NCBI GenBank assembly: GCA_949361645.1
Contig: OX442430.1
Location: 1,473,856 to 1,537,855 of the forward strand
Length of the DNA: 64,000 nt
Direction: 5' to 3'
Source: Spongilla lacustris
Taxonomy: Eukaryota; Porifera; Demospongiae; Spongillida; Spongillidae
In this document: in pieces, positions 22,964 through 33,843 of the stretch
Numbering within the stretch: the stretch's first letter is position 1
Layout of the letters: each line of letters opens with the position of its first letter
The notes under the pieces: model-generated
The model's database searches: none
Seen by the model: the letters and a program-made list of their open reading frames with translations, nothing else
Told to the model about the DNA's origin: nothing
Made by a program: the position numbers and the translations under genes

Positions 22964-24016
22964 CAGGGGCGGACGGAGGAATTCGGAGAGGGGGGTGTCC
23001 GATATGAATATTGATGAAGGGGCGGGGTGGGAGATGGCGCTATAAAAGTAATGGAGTCTGGGGCGGAGCCCCAGAAAAATTTGGCGAGACTAATGTACAA
23101 GGAGTTTTTGTATCGAAAAGTGCCACACTAATGGCGGATTACTTAAATATGTTAATACCGTCCCCACACATCATGTATACTGGGGTCTGGGGCGGAGCCC
23201 CAGAAGCTGGACCGCGATCTCGAAATCGTTTTAAAACAGGCCCGCTGAGCCGGGGGTCAATGGCAGATGCTGCACTTTTTAATGTATTAAACAATGTGTA
23301 TTTAGCGAACCATGGGCTAAGTTAGGCAACTTATATATGTATGTATACATTGTATAAGTACTGAAATCAAGTCTGCCCACTTACTTTAAAAAACGGCCCT
23401 GATATATGATGTATAGCCTAATGCAATAGGCCTTATTCACCATGAATTGGAATGGGCTACTGTCCACACAAACCTTGTATCTACTACGCATAACCTTGGT
23501 ATAACTACACTGTCTACACATAATCAAATTATGTGCGTTTACACCAGTCTGCTTGAAGTGAACTCTTTCGCAAAATGTTACGTCATTGTAAAGCTACAAT
23601 ATTATTATTATTACCCCCCCTCCGTCCACACCAAAAAAAATGGCTCGTGTTTAAACGAGCGTATCGTCGTAACCAGCGTACCTGTTTCAACATTTCATGA
23701 AAGAAATGTTGCTCTAACAAGATTTTGATGAACGGTGCGCAGCAGCACTCGAGATTACGACAATACGCTCGTTCAAATTAACACGATGTTGGTGGGGGCG
23801 GAGCGGTACTACAGTTATTCCAATTCAAGGCAAAATTCTATTTGGTGAATACGCACGCTTCGGTTTGATTGCATACTAGTGTATGGAGTGACGAGATCAG
23901 TATTATTACGTATTTATATGTGCACGATGAGGGCTAATTATATTCATCAACGGTTCCAAGGGGGGTGTCCGGACACCCTGGACCCCCCCCCCCCCCCCCC
24001 CCTGTATCCGCCCCTG
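22964..24016. mobile_element. Non-autonomous hAT-like transposon, copy 3 (1053 bp)
   Basis: Left end CAGGGGCGGACGGAGG and right end (reverse complement CAGGGGCGGATACAGG) are inverted. TACTC is duplicated on both sides (22959-22963 and 24017-24021). A run of about 20 C lies just inside the right end. Internally the hairpin motif CTGGGGCGGAGCCCCAG occurs twice (about 23059 and 23187). No transposase frame. Together with copies 1 and 2 this defines one family with 5-bp target duplications. Confidence 0.85.
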
Positions 24017-24067
24017 TACTCAATATGGTACAAATGAAATACATACATGCATGCATATATAATAAGA

Positions 24068-24183
24068 GGTACAAAAGAACACACCCAAAAATAGAAGGTA
24101 CAAAAGAACACACCCAGAAATAGAAGGTACAAAAGAATACACCCAGAAATAGAAGGTACAAAAGAACACACCCAGAAATAGAA
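24068..24183. repeat. 29-bp minisatellite, 4 copies
   Basis: Units start at 24068, 24097, 24126 and 24155 with the text GGTACAAAAGAA followed by ACACCCAGAAATAGAA-type sequence; only a few single-base differences. Confidence 0.9.
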
Positions 24184-24726
24184 GTACATGTAGAAGGTAT
24201 AAAAGAACAGGTATAAACGAACAAGTTTAGGAAAGGTACAAATCAACAATAGAAGGTCCTGGCCATCTTATTCTATTTACACACTTTGCGTGAATGAGCA
24301 AACAAGACCACAACTGCTTGCAATTGCATCAGTACCAATTTGATGAAGTTGTGCAGGACAGGAGACCTCAATCCGATGCCCCTCAGATTGGAGGCGGTGG
24401 TCAGTGATGTGAAGGTGGTAAGAAGCAGTGTGTTGTTGATGAGGTGTTGTCATGGAGATGGTGTTGTCATGGAGATGGTGTTGATGTGGAGTGCCGTGGA
24501 GATGTGGAGTGCCGTGAAGTTTGCCGATTGCATAAGGACTCAACGAAGGTCCACCACTTCATAAGTAACTTGGCTATATATTGTTGTATTAATAATCATA
24601 TTCTGACCGATAATACTAAAAATGAATAAAAATACACGAAAAAAATAAAAGTAATTGAAAAAAAAAAAGAACATTATATAAAAGAAAATTAACCCAAGAC
24701 AAATAACCCCACTAGCTGATGAACCT

Positions 24727-24940
24727 GGATGGACGGACGGACGGACGGACGGACGGACGGACGGACGGACGGACGGACGGACGGACGGACGGACGGACGG
24801 ACGGACGGACGGACGGACGGACGGACGGACGGACGGACGGACGGACGGACGGACGGACGGACGGACGGACGGACGGACGGACGGACGGACGGACGGACGG
24901 ACGGATGGATGGATGGATGGATGGATGGATGGATGGATGG
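24727..24940. repeat. Tetranucleotide array: GGAC about 44 copies, then GGAT about 9 copies
   Basis: A perfect 4-bp array that switches once from GGAC to GGAT near 24904. The Arg-Pro-Ser and Asp-Gly-Arg-Thr open frames across it are artefacts. Confidence 0.95.
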
Positions 24941-25079
24941 AAAATAACACCAGTGAAGGAGTGGACAGACACAGTTGTGCTGCAGCTTTTTAAGATAAAG
25001 CTAGCTGTCATGAAAATGAAATAAAGAATCACTCCAAAGAAAAAGATCATATTAGGGATCAGATGGCCAAAATGAGTTA

Positions 25080-27421
25080 TCAAGAGCTAACGAGATAAGC
25101 TATCTAAACAGCTACCTAGATCGAGATAAGCTACCTATATGTACAGAGCTATCGAGATAAGCTACCTAAAGAGCTATCGAGATAAGCTACCTAAAGAGCT
25201 ATCGAGATAAGCTACCTAAAGAGCTATCGAGATAAGCTACCTAGAGAGCTATCGAGATAAGCTACCAAGAACAGCTGTATGTTACTTTCAATCACAACTG
25301 CCACCTCCTTCTCCAACTTTGTGCCAACAACTTCTCAACTCATCAAACAACTTCTCAACTCATCCTCAACACATGTTTTATGGACACCAAAATCAAATTC
25401 ACTTACTCATATGCAATTTTATCAGATACTAAATATGTATACATGTAACAAACATTTGTTGACAAATACAAGGTTTTATTATGGCATACTACAGGATTGT
25501 ACATGAAACCATAATATTATACATGATACCACACGATTATGTCACAGGACTGTACCAACAGGATTGTACTCTGTACATATACCAATATGACTATACACAT
25601 TATATAGACAGGACTGTACATATTATACCACAGGACTGCACATATTACAGCAATAGGAATGTACATATTATACCAAAAGGACAGTACATATTATATCAAT
25701 AGGACTAGGACTATATCGCATATGTTATACCAATAGATACCCGGTAATATATTATACTGGAAAAGGCATTGGTGACTTGAGTATGTAACTGGAAGCACTG
25801 GTGACATGGAACAGGCAACTGAAAACACAAAACTGGAATAGGTAACTGGAAACACTGGTAACTTTAGCACGTAACTGGAAGCACTGGTGATTGGAATAGT
25901 TGCTGGAGCATGCCCACCTCTGGAGTCTGGACTATAGTGCTAGCTTTGAGAGACCCTAACCCAGAGGAGAGATGGATGCAGGAACTGAAGCTGGAGATGA
26001 GATAAATAAATTTAGAAGTGAATTCTTGTTGTATGCATTTCACACTTGTGCACAGGTGAATTGCTTGGCACGATTCCATTATTTTAACTGTGTATGTATG
26101 GAATGCTAAAAACAAGCCAATGGTGTCATGTTAGCCATGTTTGCAATGCTGTCATGGTGTCATGCTTGCCATGTTGTCATGTTAGCAATTATGTCATGCA
26201 CAGTATCACTATGAATGACAGATGTCTTGTAGGATGGGTGGTCACCGATGATACTATATTTGGGACACTATTCATGACCATACACATGATGGAAGTGCTG
26301 AAGGAGCTGTCACCAGCAGCCATAGGGATGTTCTCTTTTGGGGGGGGGGGGGAGGGGGGGGAGGGGGGGAGGGGGGAGGCAGGCTTTATTGGCCCAGTGG
26401 AGGTACCATTTGCCACACCATCTATGGGAGGAGCCCTGACCTGCTGCCTAGGAGTTGGTGCTTTTCTTGATTGTGTCGGAGGTGTGATCAGCTTGCTACG
26501 CAGCTCCTGCTTGGATAGATTTGAGGACAGTACTCTGGTGAGTGTCTTGATGTGCCTGGGGACTTGACTGTTCTCATCCTCAATATCCGCTCACTCTTAA
26601 AACCTGTTGGAGGTTTCAGTTTCAATGGCATTGAGGTCAGTCTTGAGGCAACATCAGTACCACGATCCACAGGGTCAGCAGCAGACCTAAGTGGTACCAC
26701 CAAGGAAGCATGCAGCTATACGAGATGAGGGAGAAAGGGAAAGGATGGCACCCGACACTATTGATGGATGAGTCAAGCACCCTGACTTAATTGACAATCA
26801 TTGGCCATACACTGGCACAAGAACTATCCCATGATAAAAGCTACCTCACTCTTACACCTAGCTAAGATGTATGTCAGTTTGTACCACATACACTTCTCTG
26901 CACACACATATGCACATGCACAACAGCTCACCTAACCCAGTCCTAAGAGCATGTCAGCCTGCCCTTGTAGCAGTGGTCACAAGAGGAAGCACTTTGATGT
27001 GGGGAGAATGGTGCCTTGGACCTACGCACATGGTGCTGGGTAAGAGGATGGGAACACCACAAAACCCTCCCACACGGTACACACCATTATATAAATTAAT
27101 CATTGTGGGGTTGGATATACTGGGTGAGGTATATGGCGTGGTTTGGGGGACCAAAAGTGATCTCTCTTCCACAGGAGTGTTCACAACACAAGATGTCTCC
27201 TCACTTATAACACTGCATCACTGTGTGGTGTAGGAAGGGGACATGAAGGGAGGGTGTAGGGAGACCATAGAGGGTGTAGGAAGGGGGTATAGGGCATAGC
27301 TACCTTTCGGTGGACCCTAGCCCAGAGGTACATTGGATTCAGGAGCTGCATCACTGGAACACAGGGGACTGTAAAGGATGACTGTATGACAGCTGCCTTG
27401 AGTCCAATCGATAAATTACAT
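25080..27421. repeat. Diverged partial copy of the 3-kb composite repeat unit
   Basis: Contains, in the same order as the two better copies downstream, the 25-bp GAGCTATCGAGATAAGCTAC minisatellite (about 25085-25265), a CAGCTGTATGTTACTTTCAA segment, a TATACCA/AGGACTGTACAT degenerate minisatellite (about 25495-25735), and a segment near 25900-26000 resembling 28370-28520. A G-rich run is at 26340-26378. No gene recognised. Confidence 0.7.
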
Positions 27422-28675
27422 GATCAATACTCAACACTATGTCAAAATTGACTGCAATGAGGCATTTAACATGTAATTTCACTAATATATCAATGGCAGA
27501 GCTTCACACTATTGAGAGCACTTTTACGATTTTTTTATTGGCTATGTATGAATACATTGTAAGTGTTTGCAGACATACATCAAAGTACATGTGTGAACGG
27601 TTAATACATGCTGTACCGACGGTCAGGTTATATCACTTGCAACTACTATATGCTAAAAAGTATTCATTTGGTGTGGCTTAATTAGCTGCAATGCAGTAGT
27701 ACTTAGTGGCATTTGGTCCCTCCATCCATCATTCAGAACAGCTAACATGTTGCAAGCCAGATGTGATGCTGATTCACAAGGTACATGTGGTGGCAATCTC
27801 CTATCTAGAACGAGCAGTCAAACAAGAAAAAATTAAAGTATTTAACATAAGGCAGGGTAAAAGAGATTCAAAACATATTCCTCTTGAAACAATCATGTCC
27901 AACCTTGGGGATATTGATGCCAGAGATAACTGTCTGTAGAAGGGCAATGGTCAGAACTGACAACAGAGAACAATGCAGACCAGCAAGCAGTGAGCAGCAG
28001 GGTTGAGGGTGCAGAAGTGGGCATAGCTAAAGTCAAGAAGTAAAAAGCAAGAATGATATATTGCAAATCATAACCAACAGTTCTGTTAATAAGTAACAGT
28101 TCTACTAATGAGTAATAATCAAATCAAGGGTTAAAAATACTATTTTTTGATGCTTCAATCCAAAATTAAATTTTGAACTACACTTACTACAGTTGAAAAC
28201 ATGGTGAGTAATGATATAGAGCCAAAAAAAGTGCACTTACCAGTATAGGCACAACAACTCAGATGAGCAGACAACAGAAATGCCATCTGCAGCAACGCAA
28301 GGGTTATTCACAACCTATCATTATAACCCATTATAAAACTTACATGTACAAGTGAGGAGAGGTGAATTCAGCTGCTGGAGTATGCTTACCTTGGGACTAT
28401 AGTGCTACCTTTCACAGACCTTTACCCAGAGGAGGGGTGGATTCAGAAACTGGATCTGGACATGAAGTTTACAAGTGGACATGATTTCTGGGTATATGGG
28501 TGGAGCACAGGTGGATTGCTTGGCATGGTTATTATACTTCATGTATTACTAAAAGTAACCACACCAACCACTTCCACTACTCACCTTGAATATGCTGCCC
28601 ATGTACAGGAGGAAAGAGGATGATGGGATGGAGAGGGGGAGATGGAGAAGAGATAGGGAAGTGAGAAATGGGGAG

Positions 28676-29160
28676 GGGAGTGGAGTGGAGTGGAGTGGAG
28701 TGGAGTGGAGGGGAGGGGAGGGGAGGGGAGGGGAGGGGAGGGGAGGGGAGGGGAGGGGAGGGGAGGGGAGGGGAGGGGAGGGGAGGGGAGGGGAGGGGAG
28801 GGGAGGGGAGGGGAGGGGAGGGGAGGGGAGGGGAGGGGAGGGGAGGGGAGGGGAGGGGAGGGGAGGGGAGGGGAGGGGAGGGGAGGGGAGGGGAGGGGAG
28901 GGGAGGGGAGGGGAGGGGAGGGGAGGGGAGGGGAGGGGAGGGGAGGGGAGGGGAGGGGAGGGGAGGGGAGGGGAGGGGAGGGGAGGGGAGGGGAGGGGAG
29001 GGGAGGGGAGGGGAGGGGAGGGGAGGGGAGGGGAGGGGAGGGGAGGGGAGGGGAGGGGAGGGGAGGGGAGGGGAGGGGAGGGGAGGGGAGGGGAGGGGAG
29101 GGGAGGGGAGGGGAGGGGAGGGGAGGGGAGGGGAGGGGAGGGAGGGGAGGGGAGGGGGAG
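28676..29160. repeat. GGGGA pentanucleotide array (about 90 copies)
   Basis: Starts as GGAGT repeats (28678-28708) and continues as an almost perfect GGGGA array to about 29140. The G runs on the plus strand are ideal for G-quadruplexes. The sister copy at about 31675-31750 has only about 15 degenerate units, so this copy has expanded strongly since the unit was duplicated. Gly-Glu-Gly-Arg open frames here are artefacts. Confidence 0.95.
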
Positions 29161-29395
29161 GAGCTACCTAAAGAGCTATTGAGATAAGCTACCTAGAGAG
29201 CTATCGAGATAAGCTACCTAGAGAGCTATCGAGATAAGCTACCTAGAGAGCTATCGAGATAAGCTACCTAAAGAGCTATCGAGATAAGCTACCTAGAGAG
29301 CTATCGAGATAAGCTACCTAGAGAGCTATCGAGATAAGCTACCTAAAGAGCTATCGAGATAAGCTACCTAGAGAGCTATCGAGATAAGCTACCAA
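29161..29395. repeat. 25-bp minisatellite, about 9 copies
   Basis: Perfect or near-perfect units reading GAGCTATCGAGATAAGCTAC plus five bases, alternating between CTAGA and CTAAA endings. The same unit occurs at about 25130-25265 and 31751-31915. Confidence 0.95.
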
Positions 29396-29939
29396 GAACA
29401 GCTGTATGTTACTTTCAATTACAACTGCCACCTCCTTCTCCAACTTAGTGCCAACAACTTCTCAACTCATCAAAAGTGCCAACAACTCCTCAACTCATCA
29501 AACACAATTACTTTTTAAATACACCTTTGGAGACAATAAACATTTGTACAAGGTTTTATTAGGATTACATATACACACGTACATGATTACATACCACACA
29601 CGTACATGATTACATGATACCACAGGATTATTATAACCATAGGACTCATAGATATGTACACAGGACTACATATACCAATAGGACTATGCATATTATACCA
29701 CAGGACTATACATATGTTATACCACAGAACTGTAGGGGGGGGGGGGATGGGGAGACTGTACATATCACCAATAGGGAAATACACAGGACTGTACCTATTA
29801 CACCATAGGACTGTGGATCGTACATGATGCCACAGGAACCATTCTCTGTAGCTACCACACTTGGCAGCTAGATCTTAGTCTAGCATGCATATAACAGCAC
29901 ATCAAACTTCCTTCACTCGTGATGATGTCAGGATGTAAC

Positions 29940-30120
29940 ATAAGTCACTTGAATGCACATAACTGAAAGGGTGTAGGAGGGTGGACACATGGGGAGGGTG
30001 ATAGAGGGAGGGTGTAGGAGGGTGGACACATGAGGAGGGTGATATAGAGGGAGGGTGTAGGAGGGTGGACACATGGGGAGGGGAACATACAAGTGTGTAG
30101 GAGGGTGGATACAGAATAGA
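29940..30120. repeat. G-rich minisatellite in unit B
   Basis: Repeats of GTGTAGGAGGGTGGACACAT followed by GGGGAGGGTGATA-type sequence, three to four copies; a shorter version is at about 32535-32680 in unit C. Confidence 0.85.
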
Positions 30121-30394
30121 GGGCTGTGTGTGGGCACAACCAGTTGCCTCCAGCATCCTCCACGTCTCGTCCGGAGAGAAGCTGCAACCCCAGCTCTGCA
30201 AGGTTGCCTCCAGATGGCTGGTCTGAACAGTAGCTCCATCTCCCAGCAGGATGGCATGGTTGTTCTGGACAAGAAGATCCACCTATCAGGATGGGTTGGA
30301 CAGTAGCTGTAATGACATGGTTGGTATGGACAGTAGCAGCAGTTGCCTTGGTGATGTGGTAACGTGAGCAAACACCACATCGTCTGCAAATAAT

Positions 30395-32976
30395 GATCAA
30401 TACTCAACACTATGTCAAAATTAACTGCAAAGAGTTTATTTATAGGCTTTTAATTGTACTAAAATATCAATAGCTGTGTGATTTTACATAGCCCAGTCAT
30501 GTTTTGCAAACTGGCCTGACACTATTGATGATCGAGTCAAGCACTTTTATAACTTTTTTTTGGCTATATATGAATGCATTATAAGTGTTTGCATGCACAC
30601 ATTCAAAGTACATGAGTGAACGGTTAATACATGCTGTACTGACGGTCAGGTTATATCACTTGCAATTCAGTACTATATGCTAAAAAGTACTCATTTTCTA
30701 ATAAATGGTGTGGCTATGATTAATTAGCTGCAATGCAGTAGTACTTACTGGCATTTGGTCTCTCCATCCATTATTCAGAACTGTAGCCAGTGTTTTTAAA
30801 AAACTGGTGGCTGGGAGACTTTTTTACAACTTATGAATTTAAGTATTTAACATAAGGCAAGGTAAAAGAGATTCAAAACATATTCCTTTTGAAACAATCA
30901 TTTCCAACCTTGGGGATATTGATGCCAGAGATAACTGTCTGCAGAAGGGCAATGGCCAGAACTGATGACAGAGAACAATGCAGACCAGCTAGCAGCAAGC
31001 AGCAGGGTTGAGGGTGCAGAAGTGGGCATAGCTAAAGTCAAGAAGTAAAAAGCAAGAATGATATATTGCAAATCATAACCAACAGTTCTGTTAATAAGTA
31101 ACAGTTCTACTAACGAGTATTAATCAAATCAAGGGTTAAAAATACTATTTTTTGATGCTTCAATCCAAAATTAAATTTTGAACTACACTTACTACAGTTG
31201 AAAACATGGTGAGTAATAATATAGAGCCAAGAAAAGTGCACTTACCAGTATAGACACAACAACTCAGATGAGCAGACAACAGAAATGCCATCTGCAGCAA
31301 CACAAGGGTTATTATTCACAGCCTATCATTTATAACCCATTATAAAACTTACATGTACAAGTGAGGAGAGGTGAATTCAGCTGCTGGAGTATGCTTACCT
31401 TGGGACTATAGTGCTACCTTTCACAGACCTTTACCCAGAGGAGGGGTGGATTCAGAAACTGGATCTGGACATGAAGTTTACAAGTGGACATGATTTCTGG
31501 GTATATGGGTGGAGCACAGGTGGATTGCTTGGCATGGTTATTATACTTCATGTATTACTAAAAAGTAACTATCCACTACTCACCTTGAATATGCTGCCCA
31601 TGTACGGGAGGAAAGAGGATGATGGGATGGAGAGGGGGAGATGGAGGAGAGATAGGGAAGTGAGAGATGGGGAGGGGTGGGGAGGGGAGGGGAGGGAGGA
31701 GAGGAGAGGGGAGGGGAGGGGAGGGGAGGGGAGGGGAGGGGAGGGGAGTGGAGCTACCTAGAAAGCTGTCAAGATAAGCTACCTAAAGAGCTATCGAGAT
31801 AAGCTACCTAGAGAGCTATCGAGATAAGCTACTTAGAGAGCTATCGAGATAGGCTACCTAAAGAGCTATCGAGATAAGCTACCTAGAGAGCTATCGAGAT
31901 AAGATACCTAGAACAGCTGTATGTTACAACTGCCACCTCCTTCTCCAACTTAGTGTCAACAACTTCTGAACTCATCAAAAGTGCCAACAACTTCTCAACT
32001 CAAGCACAATTACTTAATGCACCTTTGTAGACAATGGATTACACATATGCATTGTACCATACATGATACCACAAGATTATGCCATAGAACTGTACATAAA
32101 AGGGACTAATAATCTGTACATATTATACCAATATGTGACTACACATTATACCAATAGGATTACATGTATACCAATAGGACGATGCATATTATACCACAGG
32201 ACACTATACATATGTTATACCACAGAGCTGTACACATTATACCAATAGGGGGGACTGTACATACCATACCAATTGTACAAGACAATACATAACTATACAC
32301 AGGACTGCACATATTATACCAATAGGGCTATGCACATTATACCAATAGGACAGAACATATCCTACCGAAGTACATGTATATTGTACACGATACCACAGGA
32401 ACCGTTCTCTATAGCTACCACATTTGGCAGCTGCTAGATCTTAGTCTAGCATACAACTACACATCAAACTTCCTTCACTGTCGACATGTGATGATGTCAG
32501 GATGTAACACAGGTGACTTAAATGCATATAACTGGAAGGGTGTTGGAGGGTGGGTACATGGGGAAGAGGAGGGAAGGTGGACACATGGGGAGGGTGATAT
32601 AGAGGGAGGGTGTAGGAGGGTGGGTACATGGAGAGGGGAACATACAAGTATGTAGGAGGGTGGATACAGAATAGAGGGCTGTGTGTGGGCCCAACCAGTT
32701 GCCTCAAGCATGCTCCACATCTCGTCCGGAGAGAAGCTGTACCCCCCCCCCAGCTCTGCAAGGTTGCCTCCAGATGGATGGCCTGAACAGTAGCTTCATC
32801 TCCCAGCAGGATGGCATGGTTGTTCTGGACAAGTAGATCCATCTTCTATCAGGATGGGTTTGACAGTAGCTATATCTCCCAGCAGAATGACATGGTCGGT
32901 ATGGACAGTACGACAATAACACAGCAAAATGGTTGGCCTGGACAGTTGCCTTGGTGATGTGGTTACGTGTGCAATC
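30395..32976. repeat. Composite tandem repeat, unit C (about 2.6 kb)
   Basis: Second well-conserved copy of the composite unit. It differs from unit B by a much shorter GGGGA array and by an extra segment at about 30782-30840 (CTGGTGGCTGGGAGACTTTT) that is shared with the 39-40 kb repeats. It ends at about 32976, where it meets the retroelement region. Confidence 0.85.
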
Positions 32977-33075
32977 ACGTGACCATAGGACTCCTTATAA
33001 ACATCGTATGCATTCACTAGAGTCAGTTTGTTAATAGTCGTGTACTCGTTACAACTGGTGTATTGTAAATACTAC
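32977..33075 (+). mobile_element. Possible LTR 3' end and primer-binding region of a Ty3/gypsy element
   Basis: The stretch has a TATA-like CTTATAAAC (about 32993) and ends ATACTACA, followed by GGGTGGCAGTGGCC, the kind of text often found between LTR and gag in Ty3/gypsy elements. No second LTR copy was found in the window, so this is tentative. Confidence 0.3.
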
Positions 33076-33229
33076 AGGGTGGCAGTGGCCTTGAACCGAA
33101 ATGATAGCTAGCATTCATCATAATCCAACAGTACCATTTGCAAAAGCCGTTCTTTGTCCTCGAAAATAACTGACAAGGATCATAAAGAATACAAGCTTGT
33201 CCTTGGGAAATTTGACAAGTTCTTTACTG

Positions 33230-33600
33230 AAGTACGTGGTGTCAGCGGTGATAGCTAGCATTAGTCTTAATCAACAGAAGGTTATGAGTAGAATATTGGA
33301 AGGGCTTGATAGAGTAGTTTGCCAGATGGACAAGGTGCTCGTATTTGGACACACCCAGGATGGACACAATCACCACCTACAAGACACACTGCCTCACATT
33401 GCAGCTGCTGGACAAAAGAAAAATGTGTGTTTTCAAAACCAACAATGAAGTTCCTGGGTCCATTTGATTTATCAGCACAAGTGGCATATCTTAGATCTTG
33501 CTAAAACTGCTGTAATCCAGAACATGCCTCCACCGGAGATCCCATCTTACTTGCATTGGTTTATGAGGATAGTAACACAGCCGCGCAAGTTTTCACCCAT
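33230..33600 (+). pseudogene. Ty3/gypsy reverse-transcriptase fragment, out of order
   Basis: Plus-strand reading gives SRILEGLDRVVCQMD followed by VLVFGHTQDGHNHHL, that is the region of the reverse-transcriptase YxDD-equivalent block with the central Asp changed context, then IAAAGQ and KPTMKFLG in shifted frames. These are typical for gypsy-type palm and thumb regions. The fragment lies upstream of the gag region, the reverse of normal order, so it is either a separate insertion or a rearrangement. Confidence 0.65.
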
Positions 33601-33843
33601 CTAGGTGCAGATCAGTCACCCATTACAGGAGCCACCGTGAGCTACGAAGGGTTCAACCACAGGTCGAAGCCTTTGCTCGCATTAAGATGGAATTAGCTCA
33701 ATAGTGGCACAGCAGAAACACATGGAAGTGCAACATCTGGAGGCACATCAACAGCAGATGGAGGTAGGGCTCAAATAGTCACCAGCATGGCAGACAAGCA
33801 AAAGCAATGAACTTCAAATTCACAGCCAATCACCATTCCCAAT

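Larger units (their letters stand above)
27422..30394. repeat. Composite tandem repeat, unit B (about 2.97 kb)
   Basis: The unit begins GATCAATACTCAACACTATG and ends where the same text recurs at 30395. Components in order: an AT-rich block, a block at 27830-28350 nearly identical to 30840-31360, a block at 28360-28560 nearly identical to 31370-31570, a GGGGA array, the 25-bp minisatellite, a TATACCA minisatellite and a GTGTAGGAGGGTGGACACAT minisatellite. The repeated short open frame at 28402 (MLPFTDLYPEEGWIQKLD) is the same as at 31411; it has no recognisable domain and is probably not a gene. Confidence 0.85.

Noticed and set aside
24540..25083. Frames with Arg-Pro-Ser-Val and Asp-Gly-Arg-Thr repeats
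   Set aside because: Translation of a GGAC tetranucleotide array.
28402..28560. Repeated small frame starting MLPFTDLYPEEGWIQ (also at 31411)
   Set aside because: Conservation is explained by recent duplication of the whole 3-kb unit; the diverged copy near 25900 does not preserve the frame.
28586..29187. Three overlapping frames encoding Gly-Glu-Gly-Arg repeats
   Set aside because: The GGGGA pentamer array has no stop codon in these frames; no other coding evidence.
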